From: Cyprinodon diabolis
Taxonomy: Eukaryota > Chordata > Actinopteri > Cyprinodontiformes > Cyprinodontidae
DNA length: 64,000 bases
Assembly: GCA_030533445.1 (NCBI GenBank)
Contig: JARPUW010000256.1
Span: forward strand, 186,001 to 250,000
Direction: 5' to 3'
This document shows, in pieces, positions 8,523 through 23,069 of the stretch. The notes under the pieces were generated by a model. That model was not told the origin of the DNA. It ran no database searches and saw nothing but the letters and a program-made list of their open reading frames with translations. The stretch's first letter is position 1. The number at the start of each line of letters is the position of its first letter. A program made the translations under genes and the position numbers.

Positions 8523-11009
8523 GGCCTCTGGAGTTGTAACAGACAAACCATTAATGATACAGCCATGATCTTTTCTGGCAATCATCTAGAGCTGAAAACT
8601 AACAATATAAAGTAGATTTGAGCAGATGTTTTTGGTTCCAAGCTTCAAATCAGAGGTTTGAGGCCAAAACGCTCGTTTCACAGTGAGATAATGCCATTTT
8701 GGCCTCTGGAGTTGTAACAGACAAACCATTAATGATACAGCCATGATCTTTTCTGGCAATCATCTAGAGCTGAAAACTAACAATATAAAGTAGATTTGAG
8801 CAGATGTTTTTGGTTCCACGCTTCAAATCAGAAGTTGAGGCCAAAACGCTCTTTTCACAGTGAGATAATGCCATTTTGGCCTCTGGAGTTGTAACAGACA
8901 AACCATTAATGATACAGCCATGATCTTTTCTGGCAATCATCTAGAGCTGAAAACTAACAATATAAAGTAGATTGGAGCAGATGTTTTTGGGTCCACGCTT
9001 CAAATCAGAAGTTGAGGCCAAAACGCTCTTTTCACAGTGAGATAATGCCATTTTGGCCTCTGGAGTTGTAACAGACAAACCATTAATGATACAGCCATGA
9101 TCTTTTCTGGCAATCATCTAGAGCTGAAAACTAACAATATAAAGTAGATTTGAGCAGATGTTTTTGGTTCCAAGCTTCAAATCAGAGGTTTGAGGCCAAA
9201 ACGCTCTTTTCACAGTGAGATAATGCAATTTTGGCCTCTGGAGTTGTAACAGACAAACCATTAATGATACAGCCATGATCTTTTCTGGCAATCATCTAAA
9301 GCTGAAAACTAACAATTTGAAATAGATTGGAGCAGATGTTTTTGGTTCCAAGCTTCAAATCATAGGTTTGAGGCCAAAACGCTCTTTTCACAGTGAGATA
9401 ATGCCATTTTGGCCTCTGGAGTTGTAACACACAAACCATTAATGATACAGCCATGATCTTTTCTGGCAATCATCTAGAGCTGAAAACTAACAATATAAAG
9501 TAGATTTGAGCAGATGTTTTTGGTTCCAAGCTTCAAATCATAGGTTTGAGGCCAAAACGCTCTTTTCACAGTGAGATAATGCCATTTTGGCCTCTGGAGT
9601 TGTAACAGACAAACCATTAATGATACAGCCATGATCTTTTCTGGCAATCATCTAGAGCTGAAAACTAACAATATAAAGTAGATTTGAGCAGATGTTTTTG
9701 GTTCCAAGCTTCAAATCAGAGGTTTGAGGCCAAAACGCTCGTTTCACAGTGAGATAATGCCATTTTGGCCTCTGGAGTTGTAACAGACAAACCATTAATG
9801 ATACAGCCATGATCTTTTCTGGCAATCATCTAGAGCTGAAAACTAACAATATAAAGTAGATTTGAGCAGATGTTTTTGGTTCCAAGCTTCAAATCAGAGG
9901 TTTGAGGCCAAAACCCTCGTTTCACACTGAGATAATGCCATTTTGGCCTCTGGAGTTGTAACAGACAAACCATTAATGATACAGCCATGATCTTTTCTGG
10001 CAATCATCTAGAGCTGAAAACTAACAATATAAAGTAGATTTGAGCAGATGTTTTTGGTTCCACGCTTCAAATCAGAAGTTGAGGCCAAAACGCTCTTTTC
10101 ACAGTGAGATAATGCCATTTTGGCCTCTGGAGTTGTAACAGACAAACCATTAATGATACAGCCATGATCTTTTCTGGCAATCATCTAGAGCTGAAAACTA
10201 ACAATATAAAGTAGATTGGAGCAGATGTTTTTGGGTCCACGCTTCAAATCAGAAGTTGAGGCCAAAACGCTCTTTTCACAGTGAGATAATGCCATTTTGG
10301 CCTCTGGAGTTGTAACAGACAAACCATTAATGATACAGCCATGATCTTTTCTGGCAATCATCTAGAGCTGAAAACTAACAATATAAAGTAGATTTGAGCA
10401 GATGTTTTTGGTTCCAAGCTTCAAATCATAGGTTTGAGGCCAAAACGCTCTTTTCACAGTGAGATAATGCCATTTTGGCCTCTGGAGTTGTAACAGACAA
10501 ACCATTAATGATACAGCCATGATCTTTTCTGGCAATCATCTAGAGCTGAAAACTAACAATATAAAGTAGATTTGAGCAGATGTTTTTGGTTCCAAGCTTC
10601 AAATCAGAGGTTTGAGGCCAAAACGCTCGTTTCACAGTGAGATAATGCCATTTTGGCCTCTGGAGTTGTAACAGACAAACCATTAATGATACAGCCATGA
10701 TCTTTTCTGGCAATCATCTAGAGCTGAAAACTAACAATATAAAGTAGATTTGAGCAGATGTTTTTGGTTCCAAGCTTCAAATCAGAGGTTTGAGGCCAAA
10801 ACCCTCGTTTCACACTGAGATAATGCCATTTTGGCCTCTGGAGTTGTAACAGACAAACCATTAATGATACAGCCATGATCTTTTCTGGCAATCATCTAGA
10901 GCTGAAAACTAACAATATAAAGTAGATTTGAGCAGATGTTTTTGGTTCCACGCTTCAAATCAGAAGTTGAGGCCAAAACGCTCTTTTCACAGTGAGATAA
11001 TGCCATTTT
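8523..11009. repeat. 16-monomer duplication, copy 2 (14 monomers retained)
   Basis: It matches copy 1 monomer by monomer for 14 monomers; then at 11010 the order changes to G'-X-C-H. The last two monomers of copy 1 (a private C and a D) have no counterpart. Confidence 0.84.
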
Positions 11010-11186
11010 GGCCTCTGGAGTTGTAACAGACAAACCATTAATGATACAGCCATGATCTTTTCTGGCAATCATCTAGAGCTGAAAACTAACAATATAAAGT
11101 AGATTGGAGCAGATGTTTTTGGTTCCACGCTTCAAATCAGAAGTTGAGGCCAAAACGCTCTTTTCACAGTGAGATAATGCCATTTT
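11010..11186. repeat. Monomer type G' (177 bp, GATTGG / GGTTCCACGC), exemplar
   Basis: It is intermediate between C and G: it has GATTGGAGC but not the GGGTCC change. Copies begin at 11010, at about 13.85 kb, and at 27684, 33894, 38509, 41703, 46143 and 52536. Its presence or absence explains several one- to three-monomer indels between duplicated segments. Confidence 0.78.
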
Positions 11187-11896
11187 GGCCTCTGGAGTTG
11201 TAACAGACAAACCATTAATGATACAGCCATGATCTTTTCTGGCAATCATCTAGAGCTGAAAACTAACAATATAAAGTAGATTTGAGCAGATGTTTTTGGT
11301 TCCAAGCTTCAAATCAGAGGTTTGAGGCCAAAACGCTCGTTTCACAGTGAGATAATGCCATTTTGGCCTCTGGAGTTGTAACAGACAAACCATTAATGAT
11401 ACAGCCATGATCTTTTCTGGCAATCATCTAGAGCTGAAAACTAACAATATAAAGTAGATTTGAGCAGATGTTTTTGGTTCCACGCTTCAAATCAGAAGTT
11501 GAGGCCAAAACGCTCTTTTCACAGTGAGATAATGCCATTTTGGCCTCTGGAGTTGTAACAGACAAACCATTAATGATACAGCCATGATCTTTTCTGGCAA
11601 TCATCTAGAGCTGAAAACTAACAATATAAAGTAGATTTGAGCAGATGTTTTTGGTTCCAAGCTTCAAATCATAGGTTTGAGGCCAAAACGCTCTTTTCAC
11701 ACTGAGATAATGCCATTTTGGCCTCTGGAGTTGTAACAGACAAACCATTAATGATACAGCCATGATCTTTTCTGGCAATCATCTAGAGCTGAAAACTAAC
11801 AATATAAAGTAGATTTGAGCAGATGTTTTTGGTTCCAAGCTTCAAATCAGAAGTTGAGGCCAAAACGCTCTTTTCACAGTGAGATAATGCCATTTT

Positions 11897-14800
11897 GGCC
11901 TCTGGAGTTGTAACAGACAAACCATTAATGATACAGCCATGATCTTTTCTGGCAATCATCTAGAGCTGAAAACTAACAATATAAAGTAGATTTGAGCAGA
12001 TGTTTTTGGTTCCACGCTTCAAATCAGAAGTTGAGGCCAAAACGCTCTTTTCACAGTGAGATAATGCCATTTTGGCCTCTGGAGTTGTAACAGACAAACC
12101 ATTAATGATACAGCCATGATCTTTTCTGGCAATCATCTAGAGCTGAAAACTAACAATATAAAGTAGATTTGAGCAGATGTTTTTGGTTCCAAGCTTCAAA
12201 TCAGAAGTTGAGGCCAAAACGCTCTTTTCACAGTGAGATAATGCCATTTTGGCCTCTGGAGTTGTAACAGACAAACCATTAATGATACAGCCATGATCTT
12301 TTCTGGCAATCATCTAAAGCTGAAAACTAACAATATAAAGTAGATTTGAGCAGATGTTTTTGGTTCCAAGCTTCAAATCATAGGTTTGAGGCCAAAACGC
12401 TCTTTTCACAGTGAGATAATCCCATTTTGGCCTCTGGAGTTGTAACAGACAAACCATTAATGATACAGCCATGATCTTTTCTGGCAATCATCTAGAGCTG
12501 AAAACTAACAATATAAAGTAGATTTGAGCAGATGTTTTTGGTTCCAAGCTTCAAATCAGAAGTTGAGGCCAAAACGCTCTTTTCACAGTGAGATAATGCC
12601 ATTTTGGCCTCTGGAGTTGTAACAGACAAACCATTAATGATACAGCCATGATCTTTTCTGGCAATCATCTAAAGCTGAAAACTAACAATATAAAGTAGAT
12701 TTGAGCAGATGTTTTTGGTTCCAAGCTTCAAATCATAGGTTTGAGGCCAAAACGCTCTTTTCACAGTGAGATAATCCCATTTTGGCCTCTGGAGTTGTAA
12801 CAGACAAACCATTAATGATACAGCCATGATCTTTTCTGGCAATCATCTAGAGCTGAAAACTAACAATATAAAGTAGATTTGAGCAGATGTTTTTGGTTCC
12901 ACGCTTCAAATCAGAAGTTGAGGCCAAAACGCTCTTTTCACAGTGAGATAATGCCATTTTGGCCTCTGGAGTTGTAACAGACAAACCATTAATGATACAG
13001 CCATGATCTTTTCTGGCAATCATCTAGAGCTGAAAACTAACAATATAAAGTAGATTTGAGCAGATGTTTTTGGTTCCAATCTTCAAATCAGAAGTTGAGG
13101 CCAAAATGCTCTTTTCACAGTGAGATAATGCAATTTTGGCCTCTGGAGTTGTAACAGACAAACCATTAATGATACAGCCATGATCTTTTCTGGCAATCAT
13201 CTAAAGCTGAAAACTAACAATTTGAAATAGATTGGAGCAGATGTTTTTGGTTCCAAGCTTCAAATCATAGGTTTGAGGCCAAAACGCTCTTTTCACAGTG
13301 AGATAATGCCATTTTGGCCTCTGGAGTTGTAACACACAAACCATTAATGATACAGCCATGATCTTTTCTGGCAATCATCTAGAGCTGAAAACTAACAATA
13401 TAAAGTAGATTTGAGCAGATGTTTTTGGTTCCAAGCTTCAAATCATAGGTTTGAGGCCAAAACGCTCTTTTCACAGTGAGATAATGCCATTTTGGCCTCT
13501 GGAGTTGTAACAGACAAACCATTAATGATACAGCCATGATCTTTTCTGGCAATCATCTAGAGCTGAAAACTAACAATATAAAGTAGATTTGAGCAGATGT
13601 TTTTGGTTCCAAGCTTCAAATCAGAGGTTTGAGGCCAAAACGCTCGTTTCACAGTGAGATAATGCCATTTTGGCCTCTGGAGTTGTAACAGACAAACCAT
13701 TAATGATACAGCCATGATCTTTTCTGGCAATCATCTAGAGCTGAAAACTAACAATATAAAGTAGATTTGAGCAGATGTTTTTGGTTCCACGCTTCAAATC
13801 AGAAGTTGAGGCCAAAACGCTCTTTTCACAGTGAGATAATGCCATTTTGGCCTCTGGAGTTGTAACAGACAAACCATTAATGATACAGCCATGATCTTTT
13901 CTGGCAATCATCTAGAGCTGAAAACTAACAATATAAAGTAGATTGGAGCAGATGTTTTTGGTTCCACGCTTCAAATCAGAAGTTGAGGCCAAAACGCTCT
14001 TTTCACAGTGAGATAATGCCATTTTGGCCTCTGGAGTTGTAACAGACAAACCATTAATGATACAGCCATGATCTTTTCTGGCAATCATCTAGAGCTGAAA
14101 ACTAACAATATAAAGTAGATTTGAGCAGATGTTTTTGGTTCCAAGCTTCAAATCAGAGGTTTGAGGCCAAAACGCTCGTTTCACAGTGAGATAATGCCAT
14201 TTTGGCCTCTGGAGTTGTAACAGACAAACCATTAATGATACAGCCATGATCTTTTCTGGCAATCATCTAGAGCTGAAAACTAACAATATAAAGTAGATTT
14301 GAGCAGATGTTTTTGGTTCCACGCTTCAAATCAGAAGTTGAGGCCAAAACGCTCTTTTCACAGTGAGATAATCCCATTTTGGCCTCTGGAGTTGTAACAG
14401 ACAAACCATTAATGATACAGCCATGATCTTTTCTGGCAATCATCTAGAGCTGAAAACTAACAATATAAAGTAGATTTGAGCAGATGTTTTTGGTTCCAAG
14501 CTTCAAATCATAGGTTTGAGGCCAAAACGCTCTTTTCACACTGAGATAATGCCATTTTGGCCTCTGGAGTTGTAACAGACAAACCATTAATGATACAGCC
14601 ATGATCTTTTCTGGCAATCATCTAGAGCTGAAAACTAACAATATAAAGTAGATTTGAGCAGATGTTTTTGGTTCCAAGCTTCAAATCAGAAGTTGAGGCC
14701 AAAACGCTCTTTTCACAGTGAGATAATGCCATTTTGGCCTCTGGAGTTGTAACAGACAAACCATTAATGATACAGCCATGATCTTTTCTGGCAATCATCT

Positions 14801-16686
14801 AAAGCTGAAAACTAACAATATAAAGTAGATTTGAGCAGATGTTTTTGGTTCCAAGCTTCAAATCATAGGTTTGAGGCCAAAACGCTCTTTTCATAGTGAG
14901 ATAATCCCATTTTGGCCTCTGGAGTTGTAACAGACAAACCATTAATGATACAGCCATGATCTTTTCTGGCAATCATCTAGAGCTGAAAACTAACAATATA
15001 AAGTAGATTTGAGCAGATGTTTTTGGTTCCACGCTTCAAATCAGAAGTTGAGGCCAAAACGCTCTTTTCACAGTGAGATAATGCCATTTTGGCCTCTGGA
15101 GTTGTAACAGACAAACCATTAATGATACAGCCATGATCTTTTCTGGCAATCATCTAGAGCTGAAAACTAACAATATAAATTAGATTTGAGCAGATGTTTT
15201 TGGTTCCAAGCTTCAAATCAGAAGTTGAGGCCAAAACGCTCTTTTCACAGTGAGATAATGCCATTTTGGCCTCTGGAGTTGTAACAGACAAACCATTAAT
15301 GATACAGCCATGATCTTTTCTGGCAATCATCTAAAGCTGAAAACTAACAATATAAAGTAGATTTGAGCAGATGTTTTTGGTTCCACGCTTCAAATCAGAA
15401 GTTGAGGCCAAAACGCTCGTTTCACAGTGAGATAATGCCATTTTGGCCTCTGGAGTTGTAACAGACAAACCATTAATGATACAGCCATGATCTTTTCTGG
15501 CAATCATCTAGAGCTGAAAACTAACAATATAAAGTAGATTTGAGCAGATGTTTTTGGTTCCAAGCTTCAAATCAGAGGTTTGAGGCCAAAACGCTCGTTT
15601 CACACTGAGATAATGCCATTTTGGCCTCTGGAGTTGTAACAGACAAACCATTAATGATACAGCCATGATCTTTTCTGGCAATCATCTAGAGCTGAAAACT
15701 AACAATATAAAGTAGATTTGAGCAGATGTTTTTGGTTCCACGCTTCAAATCAGAAGTTGAGGCCAAAACGCTCTTTTCACAGTGAGATAATGCCATTTTG
15801 GCCTCTGGAGTTGTAACAGACAAACCATTAATGATACAGCCATGATCTTTTCTGGCAATCATCTAGAGCTGAAAACTAACAATATAAAGTAGATTTGAGC
15901 AGATGTTTTTGGTTCCAAGCTTCAAATCATAGGTTTGAGGCCAAAACGCTCTTTTCACACTGAGATAATGCCATTTTGGCCTCTGGAGTTGTAACAGACA
16001 AACCATTAATGATACAGCCATGATCTTTTCTGGCAATCATCTAGAGCTGAAAACTAACAATATAAAGTAGATTTGAGCAGATGTTTTTGGTTCCAAGCTT
16101 CAAATCAGAAGTTGAGGCCAAAACGCTCTTTTCACAGTGAGATAATGCCATTTTGGCCTCTGGAGTTGTAACAGACAAACCATTAATGATACAGCCATGA
16201 TCTTTTCTGGCAATCATCTAGAGCTGAAAACTAACAATATAAAGTAGATTTGAGCAGATGTTTTTGGTTCCACGCTTCAAATCAGAAGTTGAGGCCAAAA
16301 CGCTCTTTTCACAGTGAGATAATGCCATTTTGGCCTCTGGAGTTGTAACAGACAAACCATTAATGATACAGCCATGATCTTTTCTGGCAATCATCTAGAG
16401 CTGAAAACTAACAATATAAAGTAGATTTGAGCAGATGTTTTTGGTTCCAAGCTTCAAATCAGAAGTTGAGGCCAAAACGCTCTTTTCACAGTGAGATAAT
16501 GCCATTTTGGCCTCTGGAGTTGTAACAGACAAACCATTAATGATACAGCCATGATCTTTTCTGGCAATCATCTAAAGCTGAAAACTAACAATATAAAGTA
16601 GATTTGAGCAGATGTTTTTGGTTCCAAGCTTCAAATCATAGGTTTGAGGCCAAAACGCTCTTTTCACAGTGAGATAATCCCATTTT
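11897..16686. repeat. Dispersed duplicate segment, first copy (partner 22006-26263)
   Basis: C-A-B-A-B-C-I-N-D-X-C matches at an offset of 10,109 bp. After a G'-X-C triplet (about 13.85-14.38 kb) absent from the partner, the offset becomes 9,577 bp and the match continues through H-A-B-C-K-M-F-C-H-A-C-A-B. Markers: CCAATC (13078/23187), TCATAG (14891/24468), ATAAATTAG (15178/24755). Confidence 0.84.
12074..12783. repeat. A-B dimer run (2 x 355 bp)
   Basis: A-B-A-B, followed by C-I-N. The same A-B-A-B-C-I-N order recurs at 22183 (+10,109) and 25909 (+13,835). Confidence 0.86.
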
Positions 16687-19600
16687 GGCCTCTGGAGTTG
16701 TAACAGACAAACCATTAATGATACAGCCATGATCTTTTCTGGCAATCATCTAGAGCTGAAAACTAACAATATAAAGTAGATTTGAGCAGATGTTTTTGGT
16801 TCCACGCTTCAAATCAGAAGTTGAGGCCAAAACGCTCTTTTCACAGTGAGATAATGCCATTTTGGCCTCTGGAGTTGTAACAGACAAACCATTAATGATA
16901 CAGCCATGATCTTTTCTGGCAATCATCTAGAGCTGAAAACTAACAATATAAAGTAGATTTGAGCAGATGTTTTTGGTTCCAAGCTTCAAATCAGAAGTTG
17001 AGGCCAAAACGCTCTTTTCACAGTGAGATAATGCCATTTTGGCCTCTGGAGTTGTAACAGACAAACCATTAATGATACAGCCATGATCTTTTCTGGCAAT
17101 CATCTAAAGCTGAAAACTAACAATATAAAGTAGATTTGAGCAGATGTTTTTGGTTCCAAGCTTCAAATCATAGGTTTGAGGCCAAAACGCTCTTTTCACA
17201 GTGAGATAATCCCATTTTGGCCTCTGGAGTTGTAACAGACAAACCATTAATGATACAGCCATGATCTTTTCTGGCAATCATCTAGAGCTGAAAACTAACA
17301 ATATAAAGTAGATTTGAGCAGATGTTTTTGGTTCCAAGCTTCAAATCAGAAGTTGAGGCCAAAACGCTCTTTTCACAGTGAGATAATGCCATTTTGGCCT
17401 CTGGAGTTGTAACAGACAAACCATTAATGATACAGCCATGATCTTTTCTGGCAATCATCTAAAGCTGAAAACTAACAATATAAAGTAGATTTGAGCAGAT
17501 GTTTTTGGTTCCAAGCTTCAAATCATAGGTTTGAGGCCAAAACGCTCTTTTCACAGTGAGATAATCCCATTTTGGCCTCTGGAGTTGTAACAGACAAACC
17601 ATTAATGATACAGCCATGATCTTTTCTGGCAATCATCTAAAGCTGAAAACTAACAATATAAAGTAGATTTGAGCAGATGTTTTTGGTTCCAAGCTTCAAA
17701 TCATAGGTTTGAGGCCAAAACGCTCTTTTCATAGTGAGATAATCCCATTTTGGCCTCTGGAGTTGTAACAGACAAACCATTAATGATACAGCCATGATCT
17801 TTTCTGGCAATCATCTAGAGCTGAAAACTAACAATATAAAGTAGATATGAGCAGATGTTTTTGGTTCCACGCTTCAAATCAGAAGTTGAGGCCAAAACGC
17901 TCTTTTCACAGTGAGATAATGCCATTTTGGCCTCTGGAGTTGTAACAGACAAACCATTAATGATACAGCCATGATCTTTTCTGGCAATCATCTAGAGCTG
18001 AAAACTAACAATATAAATTAGATTTGAGCAGATGTTTTTGGTTCCAAGCTTCAAATCAGAAGTTGAGGCCAAAACGCTCTTTTCACAGTGAGATAATGCC
18101 ATTTTGGCCTCTGGAGTTGTAACAGACAAACCATTAATGATACAGCCATGATCTTTTCTGGCAATCATCTAAAGCTGAAAACTAACAATATAAAGTAGAT
18201 TTGAGCAGATGTTTTTGGTTCCACGCTTCAAATCAGAAGTTGAGGCCAAAACGCTCGTTTCACAGTGAGATAATGCCATTTTGGCCTCTGGAGTTGTAAC
18301 AGACAAACCATTAATGATACAGCCATGATCTTTTCTGGCAATCATCTAGAGCTGAAAACTAACAATATAAAGTAGATTTGAGCAGATGTTTTTGGTTCCA
18401 CGCTTCAAATCAGAAGTTGAGGCCAAAACGCTCTTTTCACAGTGAGATAATGCCATTTTGGCCTCTGGAGTTGTAACAGACAAACCATTAATGATACAGC
18501 CATGATCTTTTCTGGCAATCATCTAGAGCTGAAAACTAACAATATAAAGTAGATTTGAGCAGATGTTTTTGGTTCCAAGCTTCAAATCATAGGTTTGAGG
18601 CCAAAACGCTCTTTTCACACTGAGATAATGCCATTTTGGCCTCTGGAGTTGTAACAGACAAACCATTAATGATACAGCCATGATCTTTTCTGGCAATCAT
18701 CTAGAGCTGAAAACTAACAATATAAAGTAGATTTGAGCAGATGTTTTTGGTTCCAAGCTTCAAATCAGAAGTTGAGGCCAAAACGCTCTTTTCACAGTGA
18801 GATAATGCCATTTTGGCCTCTGGAGTTGTAACAGACAAACCATTAATGATACAGCCATGATCTTTTCTGGCAATCATCTAGAGCTGAAAACTAACAATAT
18901 AAAGTAGATTTGAGCAGATGTTTTTGGTTCCACGCTTCAAATCAGAAGTTGAGGCCAAAACGCTCTTTTCACAGTGAGATAATGCCATTTTGGCCTCTGG
19001 AGTTGTAACAGACAAACCATTAATGATACAGCCATGATCTTTTCTGGCAATCATCTAGAGCTGAAAACTAACAATATAAAGTAGATTTGAGCAGATGTTT
19101 TTGGTTCCAAGCTTCAAATCAGAAGTTGAGGCCAAAACGCTCTTTTCACAGTGAGATAATGCCATTTTGGCCTCTGGAGTTGTAACAGACAAACCATTAA
19201 TGATACAGCCATGATCTTTTCTGGCAATCATCTAGAGCTGAAAACTAACAATATAAATTAGATTTGAGCAGATGTTTTTGGTTCCAAGCTTCAAATCAGA
19301 AGTTGAGGCCAAAACGCTCTTTTCACAGTGAGATAATGCCATTTTGGCCTCTGGAGTTGTAACAGACAAACCATTAATGATACAGCCATGATCTTTTCTG
19401 GCAATCATCTAAAGCTGAAAACTAACAATATAAAGTAGATTTGAGCAGATGTTTTTGGTTCCAAGCTTCAAATCAGAAGTTGAGGCCAAAACGCTCGTTT
19501 CACAGTGAGATAATGCCATTTTGGCCTCTGGAGTTGTAACAGACAAACCATTAATGATACAGCCATGATCTTTTCTGGCAATCATCTAGAGCTGAAAACT

Positions 19601-20408
19601 AACAATATAAAGTAGATTTGAGCAGATGTTTTTGGTTCCACGCTTCAAATCAGAAGTTGAGGCCAAAACGCTCTTTTCACAGTGAGATAATGCCATTTTG
19701 GCCTCTGGAGTTGTAACAGACAAACCATTAATGATACAGCCATGATCTTTTCTGGCAATCATCTAGAGCTGAAAACTAACAATATAAAGTAGATTTGAGC
19801 AGATGTTTTTGGTTCCAAGCTTCAAATCATAGGTTTGAGGCCAAAACGCTCTTTTCACACTGAGATAATGCCATTTTGGCCTCTGGAGTTGTAACAGACA
19901 AACCATTAATGATACAGCCATGATCTTTTCTGGCAATCATCTAGAGCTGAAAACTAACAATATAAAGTAGATTTGAGCAGATGTTTTTGGTTCCAAGCTT
20001 CAAATCAGAAGTTGAGGCCAAAACGCTCTTTTCACAGTGAGATAATGCCATTTTGGCCTCTGGAGTTGTAACAGACAAACCATTAATGATACAGCCATGA
20101 TCTTTTCTGGCAATCATCTAGAGCTGAAAACTAACAATATAAAGTAGATTTGAGCAGATGTTTTTGGTTCCACGCTTCAAATCAGAAGTTGAGGCCAAAA
20201 CGCTCTTTTCACAGTGAGATAATGCCATTTTGGCCTCTGGAGTTGTAACAGACAAACCATTAATGATACAGCCATGATCTTTTCTGGCAATCATCTAGAG
20301 CTGAAAACTAACAATATAAAGTAGATTTGAGCAGATGTTTTTGGTTCCAAGCTTCAAATCAGAAGTTGAGGCCAAAACGCTCTTTTCACAGTGAGATAAT
20401 GCCATTTT
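14736..20408. repeat. Nested 2,838-bp and 1,240-bp duplications
   Basis: A B with private TCATAGTGAG, then C-K-M, occurs at 14736 and again at 17574, 2,838 bp (16 monomers) apart. The second copy lacks the F at 15445 and has a private GATATGAGC in its C. Its K-M-C-H-A-C-A part (17929-19168) is then repeated immediately (19169-20408, 1,240 bp). The second M has CCAAGC. Confidence 0.84.
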
Positions 20409-23069
20409 GGCCTCTGGAGTTGTAACAGACAAACCATTAATGATACAGCCATGATCTTTTCTGGCAATCATCTAAAGCTGAAAACTAACAATATAAAGTA
20501 GATTTGAGCAGATGTTTTTGGTTCCAAGCTTCAAATCAGAAGTTGAGGCCAAAACGCTCTTTTCACAGTGAGATAATGCCATTTTGGCCTCTGGAGTTGT
20601 AACAGACAAACCATTAATGATACAGCCATGATCTTTTCTGGCAATCATCTAAAGCTGAAAACTAACAATATAAAGTAGATTTGAGCAGATGTTTTTGGTT
20701 CCAAGCTTCAAATCATAGGTTTGAGGCCAAAACGCTCTTTTCACAGTGAGATAATCCCATTTTGGCCTCTGGAGTTGTAACAGACAAACCATTAATGATA
20801 CAGCCATGATCTTTTCTGGCAATCATCTAGAGCTGAAAACTAACAATATAAAGTAGATTTGAGCAGATGTTTTTGGTTCCAAGCTTCAAATCAGAAGTTG
20901 AGGCCAAAACGCTCTTTTCACAGTGAGATAATGCCATTTTGGCCTCTGGAGTTGTAACAGACAAACCATTAATGATACAGCCATGATCTTTTCTGGCAAT
21001 CATCTAAAGCTGAAAACTAACAATATAAAGTAGATTTGAGCAGATGTTTTTGGTTCCAAGCTTCAAATCATAGGTTTGAGGCCAAAACGCTCTTTTCACA
21101 GTGAGATAATCCCATTTTGGCCTCTGGAGTTGTAACAGACAAACCATTAATGATACAGCCATGATCTTTTCTGGCAATCATCTAGAGCTGAAAACTAACA
21201 ATATAAAGTAGATTTGAGCAGATGTTTTTGGTTCCAAGCTTCAAATCAGAAGTTGAGGCCAAAACGCTCTTTTCACAGTGAGATAATGCCATTTTGGCCT
21301 CTGGAGTTGTAACAGACAAACCATTAATGATACAGCCATGATCTTTTCTGGCAATCATCTAAAGCTGAAAACTAACAATATAAAGTAGATTTGAGCAGAT
21401 GTTTTTGGTTCCAAGCTTCAAATCATAGGTTTGAGGCCAAAACGCTCTTTTCACAGTGAGATAATCCCATTTTGGCCTCTGGAGTTGTAACAGACAAACC
21501 ATTAATGATACAGCCATGATCTTTTCTGGCAATCATCTAGAGCTGAAAACTAACAATATAAAGTAGATTTGAGCAGATGTTTTTGGTTCCACGCTTCAAA
21601 TCAGAAGTTGAGGCCAAAACGCTCTTTTCACAGTGAGATAATGCCATTTTGGCCTCTGGAGTTGTAACAGACAAACCATTAATGATACAGCCATGATCTT
21701 TTCTGGCAATCATCTAGAGCTGAAAACTAACAATATAAAGTAGATTTGAGCAGATGTTTTTGGTTCCAAGCTTCAAATCAGAAGTTGAGGCCAAAACGCT
21801 CTTTTCACAGTGAGATAATGCCATTTTGGCCTCTGGAGTTGTAACAGACAAACCATTAATGATACAGCCATGATCTTTTCTGGCAATCATCTAAAGCTGA
21901 AAACTAACAATATAAAGTAGATTTGAGCAGATGTTTTTGGTTCCAAGCTTCAAATCATAGGTTTGAGGCCAAAACGCTCTTTTCACAGTGAGATAATCCC
22001 ATTTTGGCCTCTGGAGTTGTAACAGACAAACCATTAATGATACAGCCATGATCTTTTCTGGCAATCATCTAGAGCTGAAAACTAACAATATAAAGTAGAT
22101 TTGAGCAGATGTTTTTGGTTCCACGCTTCAAATCAGAAGTTGAGGCCAAAACGCTCTTTTCACAGTGAGATAATGCCATTTTGGCCTCTGGAGTTGTAAC
22201 AGACAAACCATTAATGATACAGCCATGATCTTTTCTGGCAATCATCTAGAGCTGAAAACTAACAATATAAAGTAGATTTGAGCAGATGTTTTTGGTTCCA
22301 AGCTTCAAATCAGAAGTTGAGGCCAAAACGCTCTTTTCACAGTGAGATAATGCCATTTTGGCCTCTGGAGTTGTAACAGACAAACCATTAATGATACAGC
22401 CATGATCTTTTCTGGCAATCATCTAAAGCTGAAAACTAACAATATAAAGTAGATTTGAGCAGATGTTTTTGGTTCCAAGCTTCAAATCATAGGTTTGAGG
22501 CCAAAACGCTCTTTTCACAGTGAGATAATCCCATTTTGGCCTCTGGAGTTGTAACAGACAAACCATTAATGATACAGCCATGATCTTTTCTGGCAATCAT
22601 CTAGAGCTGAAAACTAACAATATAAAGTAGATTTGAGCAGATGTTTTTGGTTCCAAGCTTCAAATCAGAAGTTGAGGCCAAAACGCTCTTTTCACAGTGA
22701 GATAATGCCATTTTGGCCTCTGGAGTTGTAACAGACAAACCATTAATGATACAGCCATGATCTTTTCTGGCAATCATCTAAAGCTGAAAACTAACAATAT
22801 AAAGTAGATTTGAGCAGATGTTTTTGGTTCCAAGCTTCAAATCATAGGTTTGAGGCCAAAACGCTCTTTTCACAGTGAGATAATCCCATTTTGGCCTCTG
22901 GAGTTGTAACAGACAAACCATTAATGATACAGCCATGATCTTTTCTGGCAATCATCTAGAGCTGAAAACTAACAATATAAAGTAGATTTGAGCAGATGTT
23001 TTTGGTTCCACGCTTCAAATCAGAAGTTGAGGCCAAAACGCTCTTTTCACAGTGAGATAATGCCATTTT
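20409..23069. repeat. A/B/C-only stretch, 15 monomers
   Basis: An A-like monomer with TCTAAAG, B, A-B, A-B, C, A-B, C, A-B, A-B, C. It mixes a 355-bp dimer with a 532-bp trimer (C-A-B) and contains none of the X, F, G, H, D or N types. It is the simplest part of the array. Confidence 0.83.

Larger units (their letters stand above)
6391..9232. repeat. Higher-order block, 16 monomers (2,842 bp)
   Basis: The order is N-D-X-F-C-G-E-X, then F-C-C-D-X-C-G and an X-like GCAA monomer. Both F monomers have CCCTCG. X-F-C-G-E (6747-7634, 888 bp) is partly repeated as X-F-C (7635-8167). Private changes: TTTTAGGCC in the X at 7635; TAATAGAC and a T-for-G in the GTTTTTTGTTCC segment of the C at 8168. Confidence 0.84.
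9233..13137. repeat. Higher-order block, 22 monomers
   Basis: It opens as a copy of the previous block, N-D-X-F-C-G-E-X-F-C, with CCCTCG in both F monomers, then changes at 11010 to G'-X-C-H-A-C and A-B-A-B-C-I. The join near 11010 replaces the C-D-X-C-G of the previous block, so the block is a fusion of two lineages. Confidence 0.83.
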
